From Zooshikella harenae (GTDB lineage: Bacteria > Pseudomonadota > Gammaproteobacteria > Pseudomonadales > Zooshikellaceae), in assembly GCF_018837975.1 (NCBI RefSeq), contig NZ_JAGSOY010000028.1, positions 1 through 64,000 of the forward strand: DNA of 64,000 nt, in the 5' to 3' direction. The notes below the pieces were generated by a model. That model saw only the letters and a list, made by a program, of their open reading frames with translations, made no database searches and was not told where the DNA came from. Each line of letters starts with the position of its first letter. Position 1 is the stretch's first letter. A program made the translations under genes and the position numbers. Positions 57,301-64,000 of this stretch are shown piece after piece.

Positions 57301-57573
57301 TAAAATCAGAGTATAGCCACACTGTGATTGCTTATGGACATTTTCTTTTATTAACCAGGGGAGCTTATAGTTTGAACTTAGCAGCATATCAAATGTAATA
57401 GCTTGAATTGACTCATTCTGTAGGAATGCTTGATCAAGCTCTAACCCAGAAAAAAGAGCCAGTTTGCGCCAGTAGTTAATAATAGATAAAACGTGATCAC
57501 GACTATTTTCACTGCCGCAATCTGTATAACAACCAACATCAGCACCTTGTAACCAGGGGACTATTTGTGCCAT
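54367..57573 (-). CDS. Degenerate DNA2/NAM7-like SF1 helicase (pseudohelicase)
   Basis: A 1068-residue intact ORF. Its outline is that of large bacterial SF1 (DNA2/NAM7-like) helicases. Where active relatives have Walker A, it reads VVNTDHSVLWQDMIADIVVRK (about 346-366): the flanks survive but GPPGTGKT is gone. Walker B and motif III become WLLVSHGESFSP and VLVGNPLEPTQ (about 755-790) instead of DEAGQ and GDPLQ. Later motifs also change: HTFQGKE reads HNVHQCKA, and VSRAK reads VSQIT. A coiled coil covers about 510-610. ATP hydrolysis is very unlikely. It is convergent with rlmJ and divergent from the NERD-like gene. It may be a structural or regulatory subunit, or a slowly decaying gene. Confidence 0.7.
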   Translation of the reverse strand: MAQIVPWLQGADVGCYTDCGSENSRDHVLSIINYWRKLALFSGLELDQAFLQNESIQAITFDMLLSSNYKLPWLIKENVHKQSQCGYTLILLPYEKNYLFNKVSEVFSCSDTALDRLIRRERGMFDGINYYASCQLTGDGQLMSPTLQVSTQPWACGQLRSILVNEFHWEAFEKANQYALDELSTWYDPLGTTALDNTRLLSLVRLLQQWAGVAPTGKHVAYLIPQVQLPKLRSEYSFSSSNKRFSVAYNPQLANLTEIFNQLRKRYNHQPLLDYFGQTRTSPLNSALFEEKSGSKQHLDMLGEIVPCCARGLRKSTYFDDPALQPILERILTGKSKDNLYCISSVVNTDHSVLWQDMIADIVVRKAKVLSEFAHTRNTITHSRQVMFNGQTFSIAGFDKRILSNDVLATSNEHNSLDTKLHWLKQLVPGKITRTNTLGELEEFFGVAGISASELLTGAAELGYNIESVDCFKVAKINFLQKNTECQAFSHNIKKLFKLYEKIENESIPPQAENGFLNEKQAQYQSVLKTLQQLDQALEENITYKHWLKKQLESNEQQAPSYLSRIYNPKAWKDYRHQQDELRQQLDHSEQQIVALEKQKRLVQLRYEALAPEMSKVSIKLEAREQYKKQLKEDYLALFSMLMGHDEWECNAEELPQPITLQDKLLQQHNANQTELYLTALQVHVAWVNELVEQELVANNISLIQAIKRGFAGEIQTEIFTIAWQLLGIVNSVMVTPQDNVDSLVPYLKRGEIDWLLVSHGESFSPSVAASAIWCSRSIVLVGNPLEPTQMHSIPAELHHLIGLNTIGSDYSCWSPLNVSAYSVANRYSKETKDVMHTGNNDELCLSMPLQRVEYFLEELRGFWQESLPPWFQLQSINTPEKAKPFGNSMWIHLDDHFDEGRYFALQQKLVLQFVMAHFIEEQQLPDMCIVCQGQNEIQMLKKMITDPFIWRQWLPDQAINTSREMLDKWANQYICSLHNVHQCKAEFLITLIPINGLFEDWLQEYPNFLLSLVSQITQAAYFFGPHHLGEKNSRLGLLQQQLTMRKLPPAFYDEVLDEYVDDAMQMA

Positions 57574-58161
57574 TTAACGCAACCTACACCATCACTACTT
57601 AATAATACTTGCTCTTAAAGTTCACCTTTTACATTGAGAATATGTTCTAACATATCCTGTTAATATGATTTTGCCCCTCAGCTAACCACTTTTATGTACG
57701 CTATCCTAAGTGCTTACTTTTGACAGTACCTTGAACGTACAATTAGCGTTTTTAAACAGCTATAGTTGCACTCACTACTCTTGTCAGAGCAGACTAGTCA
57801 CAAAAAAAGCTCTTCGCTTAAGCAGTATGCAGGGAAGTCGCTCAATCATATAATAAAGGCTGTACAAACTATTTAAGAAGTACAATATAAATCAAAACTG
57901 GTACAAGACTAAAGTTGTATTCCTTTTGACCAGTAAAACTGCTAACTAAATCAATTATAAAAACAGTTACCTGCATACATCGTATTTCTTAACCAACATT
58001 ACCTATACTGGCGGCCAACCCTTACCGCCATGGACTATAGCTCTATCAAAATAATTTACAAGGCGTATAATTTTATACAGTGAAGAGTCAGATAAAAAGA
58101 GCTGATAAATTCCTCACACTCAGAGTACACAGTTAGGCTTATTTAAGAAAGTGGCAGTATC
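57574..58161. other. Divergent region between the helicase-like and NERD-like genes
   Basis: 588 bp, AT-rich, with no ORF, repeat or terminator. It presumably holds the two divergent promoters. Confidence 0.4.
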
Positions 58162-59031
58162 ATGATTATCAAAACAGCAGACAGTATCCATGAACATATA
58201 CAGCAGCTAGAGTATATAAGTAGTCTTGATCTTGCGAGCAGTCAATTGAGCCAAGTACGTTTATGGTTAAAGTCCTTAAAACACGACTATCAGGTAGAAC
58301 AAAATAGCGCCTACTTCATTGATCATCACTTTGGCGATAGGAATGATTGGGCAATCATCCACCAACTTCGCCTTTGGCAAGGAAGCTACCTTATACAACC
58401 AAGCCATCTACTCATTAATACACATTTACAATGTTTTTTTTTCAAGTCTAAAAGCTTTCATCCAGGGTTAACAATTACCAATGATGGCACTTTTCAAGTG
58501 GTATCACCAAAAGGCTATAGAATCATTGAGTCCCCTCTCACTCAAAATGAAAAGCAAAAAGCTGCTCTTAGCACTTTTATCGCCAATAAAGGTATTCAAG
58601 CTCGGAAGTTGTTCAAACCAATAAACCCTATGTTTATTGATAGTGTACTTGTTCCTTCCAGCTCATTTATTCGACGTCCTCAGCGTTCCCAGCTTAACGT
58701 TAACCACATTATACATGCTGATCAGATTGCAGAATTTATCGATACCCAGCAAGCATCCCTGCCAGAAGCAAAGGATAAAGTCAGTAGTAAAAAACTTAAG
58801 CAGTTTGCTGAAACGTTAACGTCCTACCACTCACCCGTACAAGCTGACTATTTTCAACGACTTGGTATCACTCAAAGTAAAGAGATAAAAACGAAACCAG
58901 AAAGCCAATACCAATGTGCAAAGTGTAATATAGACATTAGTGAAACAGTTGCCCGCTTTTGTTTAAAACATGTCCAACGTTTTAAAGGAAAAAAGTATTG
59001 TTATAGCTGTCAGCAATTTTATAGCATCTAA
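58162..59031 (+). CDS. Degenerate NERD-domain nuclease-like protein with zinc ribbon
   Basis: A 289-residue protein. It has the NERD family layout: MIIKTADS start, DWAIIHQLRLW, HLLINTHLQ, then GLTITNDGTFQVVS, and a C-terminal zinc ribbon with CAKCN and YCYSCQ. The active site is changed. Relatives have QIDHLLI, then E-S-K; here it is QPSHLLI (D to S81) and K95-S96-K97 (E to K). The early GE of GExE is V45-E46. Cleavage activity is therefore unlikely. DNA or protein binding through the zinc ribbon could remain. It is divergent from the helicase-like pseudoenzyme. Families pairing NERD and SF1 helicase domains exist, so a joint origin is possible. Confidence 0.7.
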   Translation: MIIKTADSIHEHIQQLEYISSLDLASSQLSQVRLWLKSLKHDYQVEQNSAYFIDHHFGDRNDWAIIHQLRLWQGSYLIQPSHLLINTHLQCFFFKSKSFHPGLTITNDGTFQVVSPKGYRIIESPLTQNEKQKAALSTFIANKGIQARKLFKPINPMFIDSVLVPSSSFIRRPQRSQLNVNHIIHADQIAEFIDTQQASLPEAKDKVSSKKLKQFAETLTSYHSPVQADYFQRLGITQSKEIKTKPESQYQCAKCNIDISETVARFCLKHVQRFKGKKYCYSCQQFYSI

Positions 59032-59204
59032 ATTGCTGACTATATTATGCACAACCAAACATATCAAATCCCCAAAGAAGGGGATGTACTTACAACAAAA
59101 GAAAAAGTAGCAACCTTAATTAAACCTTAAAAGCTAAATTCAGCTTTAATTAAGCTAGCCCAGATATACTGAACCCCATCAATTACCCTCGATGGAGTTT
59201 CACC

Positions 59205-59507
59205 ATGAAAACAACATTACTTGCCACCTTACTCACTGTACTTGCCTGTAGCAATGTCATGGCTGATGATGACATCAGCCCAGCACAAGCTAAGCAGCTT
59301 GAAGAACAGGGCATCATCAAACCACTGGCAGTATTACAAGCACAAGCTCTAAAAACCAAGCCAGGTAATATCATCCGCTCGGAGTTAGAGCAAGATGATG
59401 GACGTTACGAATATGAGTTTACAATTATTGATGCGCAGAAAGCATACTGGGAAGTTGAAGTGAATGCTCTGACGGGTGTAGTCACAAAAATGGAACTTGA
59501 AGATTAA
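59205..59507 (+). CDS. Periplasmic PepSY-domain protein 1
   Basis: 100 residues with a signal peptide (about 1-20, ending VMADD). One PepSY-like domain follows, with KPGNIIRSELEQDDGRYEYEF and YWEVEVNALTGVVTKMELED. Such proteins often accompany PhoP/PhoQ-like systems. The acidic tail may bind cations. The RBS is weak (GATGGAG). An intrinsic terminator follows, so it may be transcribed apart from the next gene. Confidence 0.85.
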   Translation: MKTTLLATLLTVLACSNVMADDDISPAQAKQLEEQGIIKPLAVLQAQALKTKPGNIIRSELEQDDGRYEYEFTIIDAQKAYWEVEVNALTGVVTKMELED

Positions 59508-59560
59508 TCACTGCTTTAACCTCAGCGAAGTTATATTATCAATAACAAAATGCTTACTAT

Positions 59561-59588
59561 GAGAAAGGCTTACTCAGCCTTTTCTCTG
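59561..59588 (+). terminator. Terminator after PepSY protein 1
   Basis: GAGAAAGGCT-TACTC-AGCCTTTTCTC forms a 10-bp stem with one bulge and is followed by TGTTTATT. Confidence 0.7.
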
Positions 59589-59713
59589 TTTATTATTCAA
59601 TCACAAATAACATTGTTGCAGCGAAAACCATAACGCTATAGCTAAACAATAGCACTCTCAATAACTATAATAATGAAGTGTGTACAACACGCATGAGTCA
59701 GCATGGAGTCCAA

Positions 59714-60031
59714 ATGAAGTTTATTACACAGGCAGCCAAACTCAGTTTATGCTTCACTTGCCTATGCTTGACAGTTCCTGCTCAAAGTGATGATGACCTC
59801 TCACCAGAACAAGCCCGCGATTTACAAAAACGTGGCATCATCTTACCTTTTAACCATCTTCTAGATATAGCTCGCCAACAGCATCCAGGAAAGTTACTTA
59901 ATGCTGAACTGGAATACGATGATGGTTTTTATGAGTACGAATTTAAGATTCTAGATAAACAAGGCATCATCTGGGAAATTGAGATTAATGCACAGACAGG
60001 TGTAGTCACAGAAGTTGAAGAGGATGATTAA
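59714..60031 (+). CDS. Periplasmic PepSY-domain protein 2
   Basis: 105 residues, with a signal peptide and then SPEQARDLQKRGII, HPGKLLNAELEYDDGFYEYEF and EIEINAQTGVVTEVEEDD. It is a paralogue of the protein at 59205. The ATG at 59714 has GGAG upstream, better than the upstream GTG at 59678. The response-regulator gene starts two bases after its stop, so these genes form one operon with the two-component system. A likely role is to modulate the sensor in the periplasm. Confidence 0.86.
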   Translation: MKFITQAAKLSLCFTCLCLTVPAQSDDDLSPEQARDLQKRGIILPFNHLLDIARQQHPGKLLNAELEYDDGFYEYEFKILDKQGIIWEIEINAQTGVVTEVEEDD

Positions 60032-60033
60032 GC

Positions 60034-60699
60034 ATGCGCATTTTGTTGGTTGATGATCAACAAACTCTCTTGGAAAGCACTGCAAAATCACTGCAACAAG
60101 CAGGCTTTGTCGTTGATACCTGTGAAAACGGAGTTGATGCCTTACACCTCGGGCAAGAAGAAGACTATGCTGCAATTATCTTAGACCTGGGATTACCCGA
60201 TATTAGTGGCTTAACCATTCTTCGAGAGTGGCGTAATAAAGGCAACAAAGTCCCTGTCATTATACTCACCGCTCGAGGCGAGTGGTACGAGCGTGTAGAG
60301 GGATTAAAGGCTGGCGCGGATGATTACCTGCCAAAGCCTTTTTATCATGAAGAACTCCTAGCTCGGTTAAATGCAGTGATTAGTCGCTACCATGGTCAAA
60401 ACAGCCGCTCTCTACAACATGGCCAAATCACGCTTGATGAAGAAAAACAACAGCTCATCTTTCAAGGTAAAACCTATAATTTAACTGCGATGGAATTCAG
60501 GCTTTTACGCTTCTTCATGCTAAACCCAAATAAAGTACTGAGTAAACAGCGACTCACTGAGCAGCTTTATGCTTACGACGAAGATAAAGACAGTAATGTG
60601 CTTGAAGTATATATTGCCCATCTACGACGTAAATTAGGAAAAGAAAGCATAGAAACCCGTCGTGGTCAGGGTTACATTTTTCGTGGAAACACTTCATGA
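60034..60699 (+). CDS. PhoP/QseB-like response regulator
   Basis: A 221-residue OmpR-family regulator. The receiver has acidic DD at 7-8, phospho-acceptor Asp in ILDLGLPDISG (about D51), Thr/Ser in ILTARG and Lys in LPKPF. The winged helix (about 130-218) has LTAMEFRLLRFFMLNPNKV. It pairs with the histidine kinase downstream, whose ATG overlaps its stop by 4 bp. Confidence 0.93.
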   Translation: MRILLVDDQQTLLESTAKSLQQAGFVVDTCENGVDALHLGQEEDYAAIILDLGLPDISGLTILREWRNKGNKVPVIILTARGEWYERVEGLKAGADDYLPKPFYHEELLARLNAVISRYHGQNSRSLQHGQITLDEEKQQLIFQGKTYNLTAMEFRLLRFFMLNPNKVLSKQRLTEQLYAYDEDKDSNVLEVYIAHLRRKLGKESIETRRGQGYIFRGNTS

Positions 60700-62042
60700 A
60701 ATCAATAAGTCGTACACTAACATGGGGATTAGCCGGATCTGTTATCCTATTAACGATTATTATTACGTTAATCACCTATTTAACATTAAACAATACCTAT
60801 AAAACTTTTTTTAATAATCGGCTCAACAGTGAAATTGAAACACTAGTGTCTTCCCTAGATATACATCAACAAATAATAGTTCTCGATGAAGAAAAACTTA
60901 ACCACTATTACTCCTATATTTACTCTGGACACTATTTTACTATTATTAGCAATAGTCAACGAATACAATCCCGTTCAATCTGGGACTTTTCACTTGTTCC
61001 CCAACATCATTTACCTGCAGGGAAACGGCTACGACAAGAAATAAGTGGCCCAGATGACCAACAGCTTATTCTCTTAAGTCAAGGATTTACCCAAAAAGGC
61101 ATAGGATTTACCGTTACAGTTGCGGAAGATGTAAGTGTATTAACTCAAAGTTTTCGGCTTTTAACACTTAGTTTAGTTGCAGGACTTATTGCAATTTTAA
61201 TTGTATTAATTTTATTACAGCAATGGCTCCTGAAAAAAAGCCTAAAGCCATTAGTATCTCTAGCGTCCTCAATTCAAGCGTTAAAAAGCGGTGAATTAAC
61301 AACATTATCCACTAGTCAAACTCCAAAGGAATTAATGCCACTCATTGAAACAATAAATCAACTACTGGAAAATACCGCTGAGTTATTACAACGTAGCCGA
61401 AATGCAACAGGCGATCTAGGACACTCATTAAAAACACCACTGGCGGTTATCCAGCAACTTGCTCAAACAGAGCTAAAAGACAATCCTATAAAATCTCAAT
61501 TACTGAAACAAACTAATACCATTCGCCTTCTTACCGAGCAAACTCTAACTAAAGCGAGACTTGCAGGTGACATATTGCCTGGAGCACAATTTGATCCACA
61601 ACAAGATCTGATGGATTTAATACATAGTCTTGATACCATTTATCAACACAAAGGTGTTCGTATTGAATGGCAACCTCACCATTGGCCTGATCGTCTTAAT
61701 ATTAATCGAGAAGATGCATTAGAACTATTAGGTAACTTACTGGATAATGCCTGTAAGTGGGCTAAATCAACAGTGCTTCTAAACATATCTACACAAGCTA
61801 ATGCCACTAGAATATCAATTCATGATGATGGTCCAGGCATCGATGATACCCAGCTACATACAATTATTAAACGTGGCAAACGACTTGATGAGCAAGTAGA
61901 AGGACATGGTTTAGGTCTAAATATTGCCGAGAATATTGTTAAATACTATAAAGGATCAATGAATTTTGAAGGACATCACCCCACATTAGGCGGACTCAAG
62001 GTTTGTGTTAATTTGCCTAAATTATCTACAGCATTAACTTAA
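60696..62042 (+). CDS. PhoQ-like sensor histidine kinase
   Basis: A 448-residue membrane kinase with two helices (about 8-30 and 153-177) around a periplasmic domain of about 120 residues. After a HAMP-like region the H-box is GDLGHSLKTPLAVIQQ (PhoQ-type HSLKTPLA). The ATPase domain has LGNLLDNACKWAK (N), DDGPGID (G1) and GHGLGLNIAEN (G2). It phosphorylates the upstream regulator. The linked PepSY proteins suggest an envelope signal such as divalent cations or peptides. Confidence 0.93.
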   Translation: MKSISRTLTWGLAGSVILLTIIITLITYLTLNNTYKTFFNNRLNSEIETLVSSLDIHQQIIVLDEEKLNHYYSYIYSGHYFTIISNSQRIQSRSIWDFSLVPQHHLPAGKRLRQEISGPDDQQLILLSQGFTQKGIGFTVTVAEDVSVLTQSFRLLTLSLVAGLIAILIVLILLQQWLLKKSLKPLVSLASSIQALKSGELTTLSTSQTPKELMPLIETINQLLENTAELLQRSRNATGDLGHSLKTPLAVIQQLAQTELKDNPIKSQLLKQTNTIRLLTEQTLTKARLAGDILPGAQFDPQQDLMDLIHSLDTIYQHKGVRIEWQPHHWPDRLNINREDALELLGNLLDNACKWAKSTVLLNISTQANATRISIHDDGPGIDDTQLHTIIKRGKRLDEQVEGHGLGLNIAENIVKYYKGSMNFEGHHPTLGGLKVCVNLPKLSTALT

Positions 62043-62118
62043 GCATAACTCCAAAAATAGTTATAGAACTACCCAGTACCTTTCCTTATACAGCATTTGT
62101 AGAGTATAATTTTCATGT

Positions 62119-62312
<194 letters not shown>

Positions 62313-62563
62313 GCGTATTGTATACCCAGTAACACAAGTTTTTAGAGGCTAATATTGTATGACAAGCAATTAAACCAGGAATACTTAACTTAATGTAAGT
62401 TGCTGGAATAATATTGTATTGCTCGTATATATGATAAATATGCTCTAGATGTACTGTTTGTTGGGTAAAATCTCAGTAATACACTCATTCGTCGAGTGAA
62501 CTGTTTTTGTATTAAAAGCATACGTCCATGCCCTGATTCAGGTCTATTTATTGGAGTAAAACC

Positions 62564-63220
62564 ATGAATCAGTCATTTGAAAATTCCTTAAATCATTCTA
62601 TCCAGCGCGTTGAGCAAGCACTTCTTGCACTTCAACAAGGACAAGGTGTTCTCGTCGTTGATGATAACGACCGAGAAAATGAAGCCGATCTAATATTTGC
62701 AGCAGAGTCATTGACAGAAACTCAAATGGCTATGCTAATTCGGGATTGTAGTGGTATTGTTTGCTTATGTCTTACTGATAAGAAACTTCAAGCGTTAAAC
62801 TTGCCGATGATGGTTGAAAACAATACCAGTCACTACGGAACGGGTTTTACAATTACCATCGAAGCAGCCGAAGGCGTAACAACAGGTGTTTCTGCCGCAG
62901 ACCGTGTACAGACCATCAAAACCGCTATTGCTGATAATGCTAAGCCAAGTGACTTGAAACGTCCTGGTCATGTATTTCCTCTTAGAGCACAAGCTGGGGG
63001 AGTTTTAAGTCGTCGAGGTCATACCGAAGGGGTTATAGACTTGATGAGCCTTGCAAAGTTAAAACCTGCAGGTGTTTTATGTGAGCTTATGAATGATGAT
63101 GGCACCATGGCGAAGCAGGATGATATTCTACGTTATTCAAAAGCCTATAATCTTCCTATTGTCTCTATTGAAGATATTGTAAGATATCGACAAAACAATG
63201 TTATGCAAGAAGCCGTTTAA
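62564..63220 (+). CDS. ribB: 3,4-dihydroxy-2-butanone-4-phosphate synthase
   Basis: A 218-residue single-domain DHBP synthase making the four-carbon unit of riboflavin from ribulose 5-phosphate. [16 protein letters not shown] holds the acidic metal-binding loop and [15 protein letters not shown] and [12 protein letters not shown] are substrate-site blocks. No GTP cyclohydrolase II domain follows, so it is the RibB (not RibBA) type. GGAG lies before the ATG. It is controlled by the FMN riboswitch upstream and stands alone as a riboflavin gene here. Confidence 0.97.
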   Translation: MNQSFENSLNHSIQRVEQALLALQQGQGVLVVDDNDRENEADLIFAAESLTETQMAMLIRDCSGIVCLCLTDKKLQALNLPMMVENNTSHYGTGFTITIEAAEGVTTGVSAADRVQTIKTAIADNAKPSDLKRPGHVFPLRAQAGGVLSRRGHTEGVIDLMSLAKLKPAGVLCELMNDDGTMAKQDDILRYSKAYNLPIVSIEDIVRYRQNNVMQEAV

Positions 63221-63258
63221 TTTATAGAATCTGTGCCGCAATAACATCGGAATGAAGG

Positions 63259-63511
63259 TATACCCATAACGAAGGGTTTTTATACCCCTAGGGCACAAGG
63301 GTGCGGCCGTCAAGTGATGAAGCCCCAGGGCAAGTTTACTACTGTGAAACTTGCGGTAGCGACTTTAATTGATATAACAGCTCTGCTGGGCGGTTATATT
63401 AATAAGTGACTGGGATGGCAGTTAAATGCTCCTGCATAAACTGCATTCCCACCATCCTTAGTGGTCAAGAACGCTGACAACAAACCCTAAAATTGATTCG
63501 TGAAGAGTATA
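63259..63511. repeat. MITE-like structured repeat, copy 2 (long form)
   Basis: 253 bp with TATACCC...GAGTATA ends. It shares GCGGCCGTCAAGTGATGAAG, TTATATTAATAAGTGACTGGG and GCTGACAACAAACCCTAAAA with copy 1 at 491. Two insertions roughly double its length: one with GCAAGTTT...AAACTTGC (a hairpin) and one with CCACCATCCTTAGTGGTC. It lies between ribB and a convergent transporter gene, so it may end up in the ribB 3' UTR. Confidence 0.8.
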
Positions 63512-63580
63512 CACATAAGAAGTTGACTGCGGCGCAAATTGAAAACTAACAATCATCTAAATATTAAAGGGTCCAATTAG

Positions 63581-64000
63581 TCAAATTAACTCCTTCCGAA
63601 CAAGCACTTTTTGCTTAACATAGCAAACAGTCAGGATAGAGGTAGCTAAACATAAGACGAGATTAATTAGTGTTATCTTAGTATAAAGGTCTGTTGTAAA
63701 ACTACTTGCACTCATTGAAACTATTGAACTTAACACCATACATGTAAATGAAGTAATAGATGAAGATATAGCTTTGTTTTTTACTCTTTGCATAGAGTCG
63801 CCTAAAAGAGTTGAGAAGATCATTGGCAAAGAAATAAAAATCATAAAAATAGGTATATAGTAAGCAATTATAGAACCCAAGAAAGCAACCACAACAAAAA
63901 GCAATGCAGCAGTAACATTAATTAGACATCCTATATATAGTAGTTTCCATATAGGTATAGAAGAACTTAATCTTGCAGATAATATATTACCAACGAAGTA
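63581..64000 (-). CDS. MFS transporter, 3' part (cut by window edge)
   Basis: The frame stays open from the TGA at 63581-63583 to the last base. It gives a C-terminal part of about 139 residues with three or four membrane segments (FVVVAFLGSIIAYYIPIFMI, FTCMVLSSIVSMS, LINLVLCLATSILTVC). The pattern YFVGNILSARL fits MFS drug exporters of Bcr/CflA type, like the gene at 8737. The start lies outside the window. The ATG/TTG inside this stretch is not the real start. Confidence 0.75.
   Translation of the reverse strand, partial: YFVGNILSARLSSSIPIWKLLYIGCLINVTAALLFVVVAFLGSIIAYYIPIFMIFISLPMIFSTLLGDSMQRVKNKAISSSITSFTCMVLSSIVSMSASSFTTDLYTKITLINLVLCLATSILTVCYVKQKVLVRKELI

Overview
The window is AT-rich (rough impression only, not counted) and looks like the chromosome of a marine gammaproteobacterium. 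The exoenzyme set (GH19 chitinase, LasA-type M23 peptidase, neutral ceramidase, two subtilases), the bioBFHCD order, MscK, SelO and PhoPQ-like genes fit an Oceanospirillales/Hahellaceae-type organism such as Zooshikella or Spartinivicinus. That placement is inference. No rRNA, tRNA, CRISPR array, IS transposase or phage gene was seen. A family of palindromic and MITE-like repeats, with ends of the form TATACCC...GGGTATA, is scattered through gene-free stretches.

Layout. 1-3839: a tryptophanase operon with a TnaC-type leader peptide (195-269), tnaA, an aromatic amino acid permease and ridA. The 126-bp MITE-like repeat lies between tnaC and tnaA. 4529-11849: a quorum-sensing locus. It has a luxR-type receptor, a three-gene operon (Fe/2-oxoglutarate oxygenase, AMP-forming ligase, thermostable-hemolysin-family protein), an MFS exporter, a luxI-type synthase and a RibD-like pseudoenzyme coupled to luxI. 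Lux-box-like dyads sit in front of the operon and in front of luxI. 12430-23289: secreted hydrolases, with an M50 membrane peptidase between the chitinase and the LasA-type gene. 23393-28516: two large acyl-CoA dehydrogenases flanking an Hsp20 gene; two PsrA-like boxes precede the second one. 28910-30014: an HExxH putative metalloprotease with a small hook-like protein. 30199-34741: bioB-F-H-C-D on the minus strand. 34882-45160: comF, modABC, srkA, an MscK-like channel and selO. 45507-53254: orphan genes, gmhA and a VAT1-like oxidoreductase among long gaps. 53515-59031: rlmJ, then two divergent genes encoding full-length proteins that resemble an SF1 (DNA2/NAM7-like) helicase and a NERD nuclease but have lost the catalytic motifs. 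59205-62042: two PepSY proteins with a PhoP/PhoQ-like two-component system. 62119-63220: FMN riboswitch and ribB. 63581-64000: the 3' part of an MFS transporter that leaves the window.

How the genes fit together. The tna operon can degrade tryptophan to indole, pyruvate and ammonia; RidA would remove the reactive 2-aminoacrylate intermediate. The LuxI/LuxR pair keeps all the canonical residues I checked and has lux-box candidates at the oxygenase/ligase/hemolysin operon, so this locus is the best candidate for an undescribed AHL-controlled small-molecule pathway. The RibD-like protein keeps the two-domain RibD outline but has lost the deaminase HAE and PC signatures. The presumed dead helicase and dead NERD protein sit side by side in intact reading frames, which suggests a retained non-enzymatic role rather than recent decay. 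All functions are read from sequence by eye; no database search was possible.
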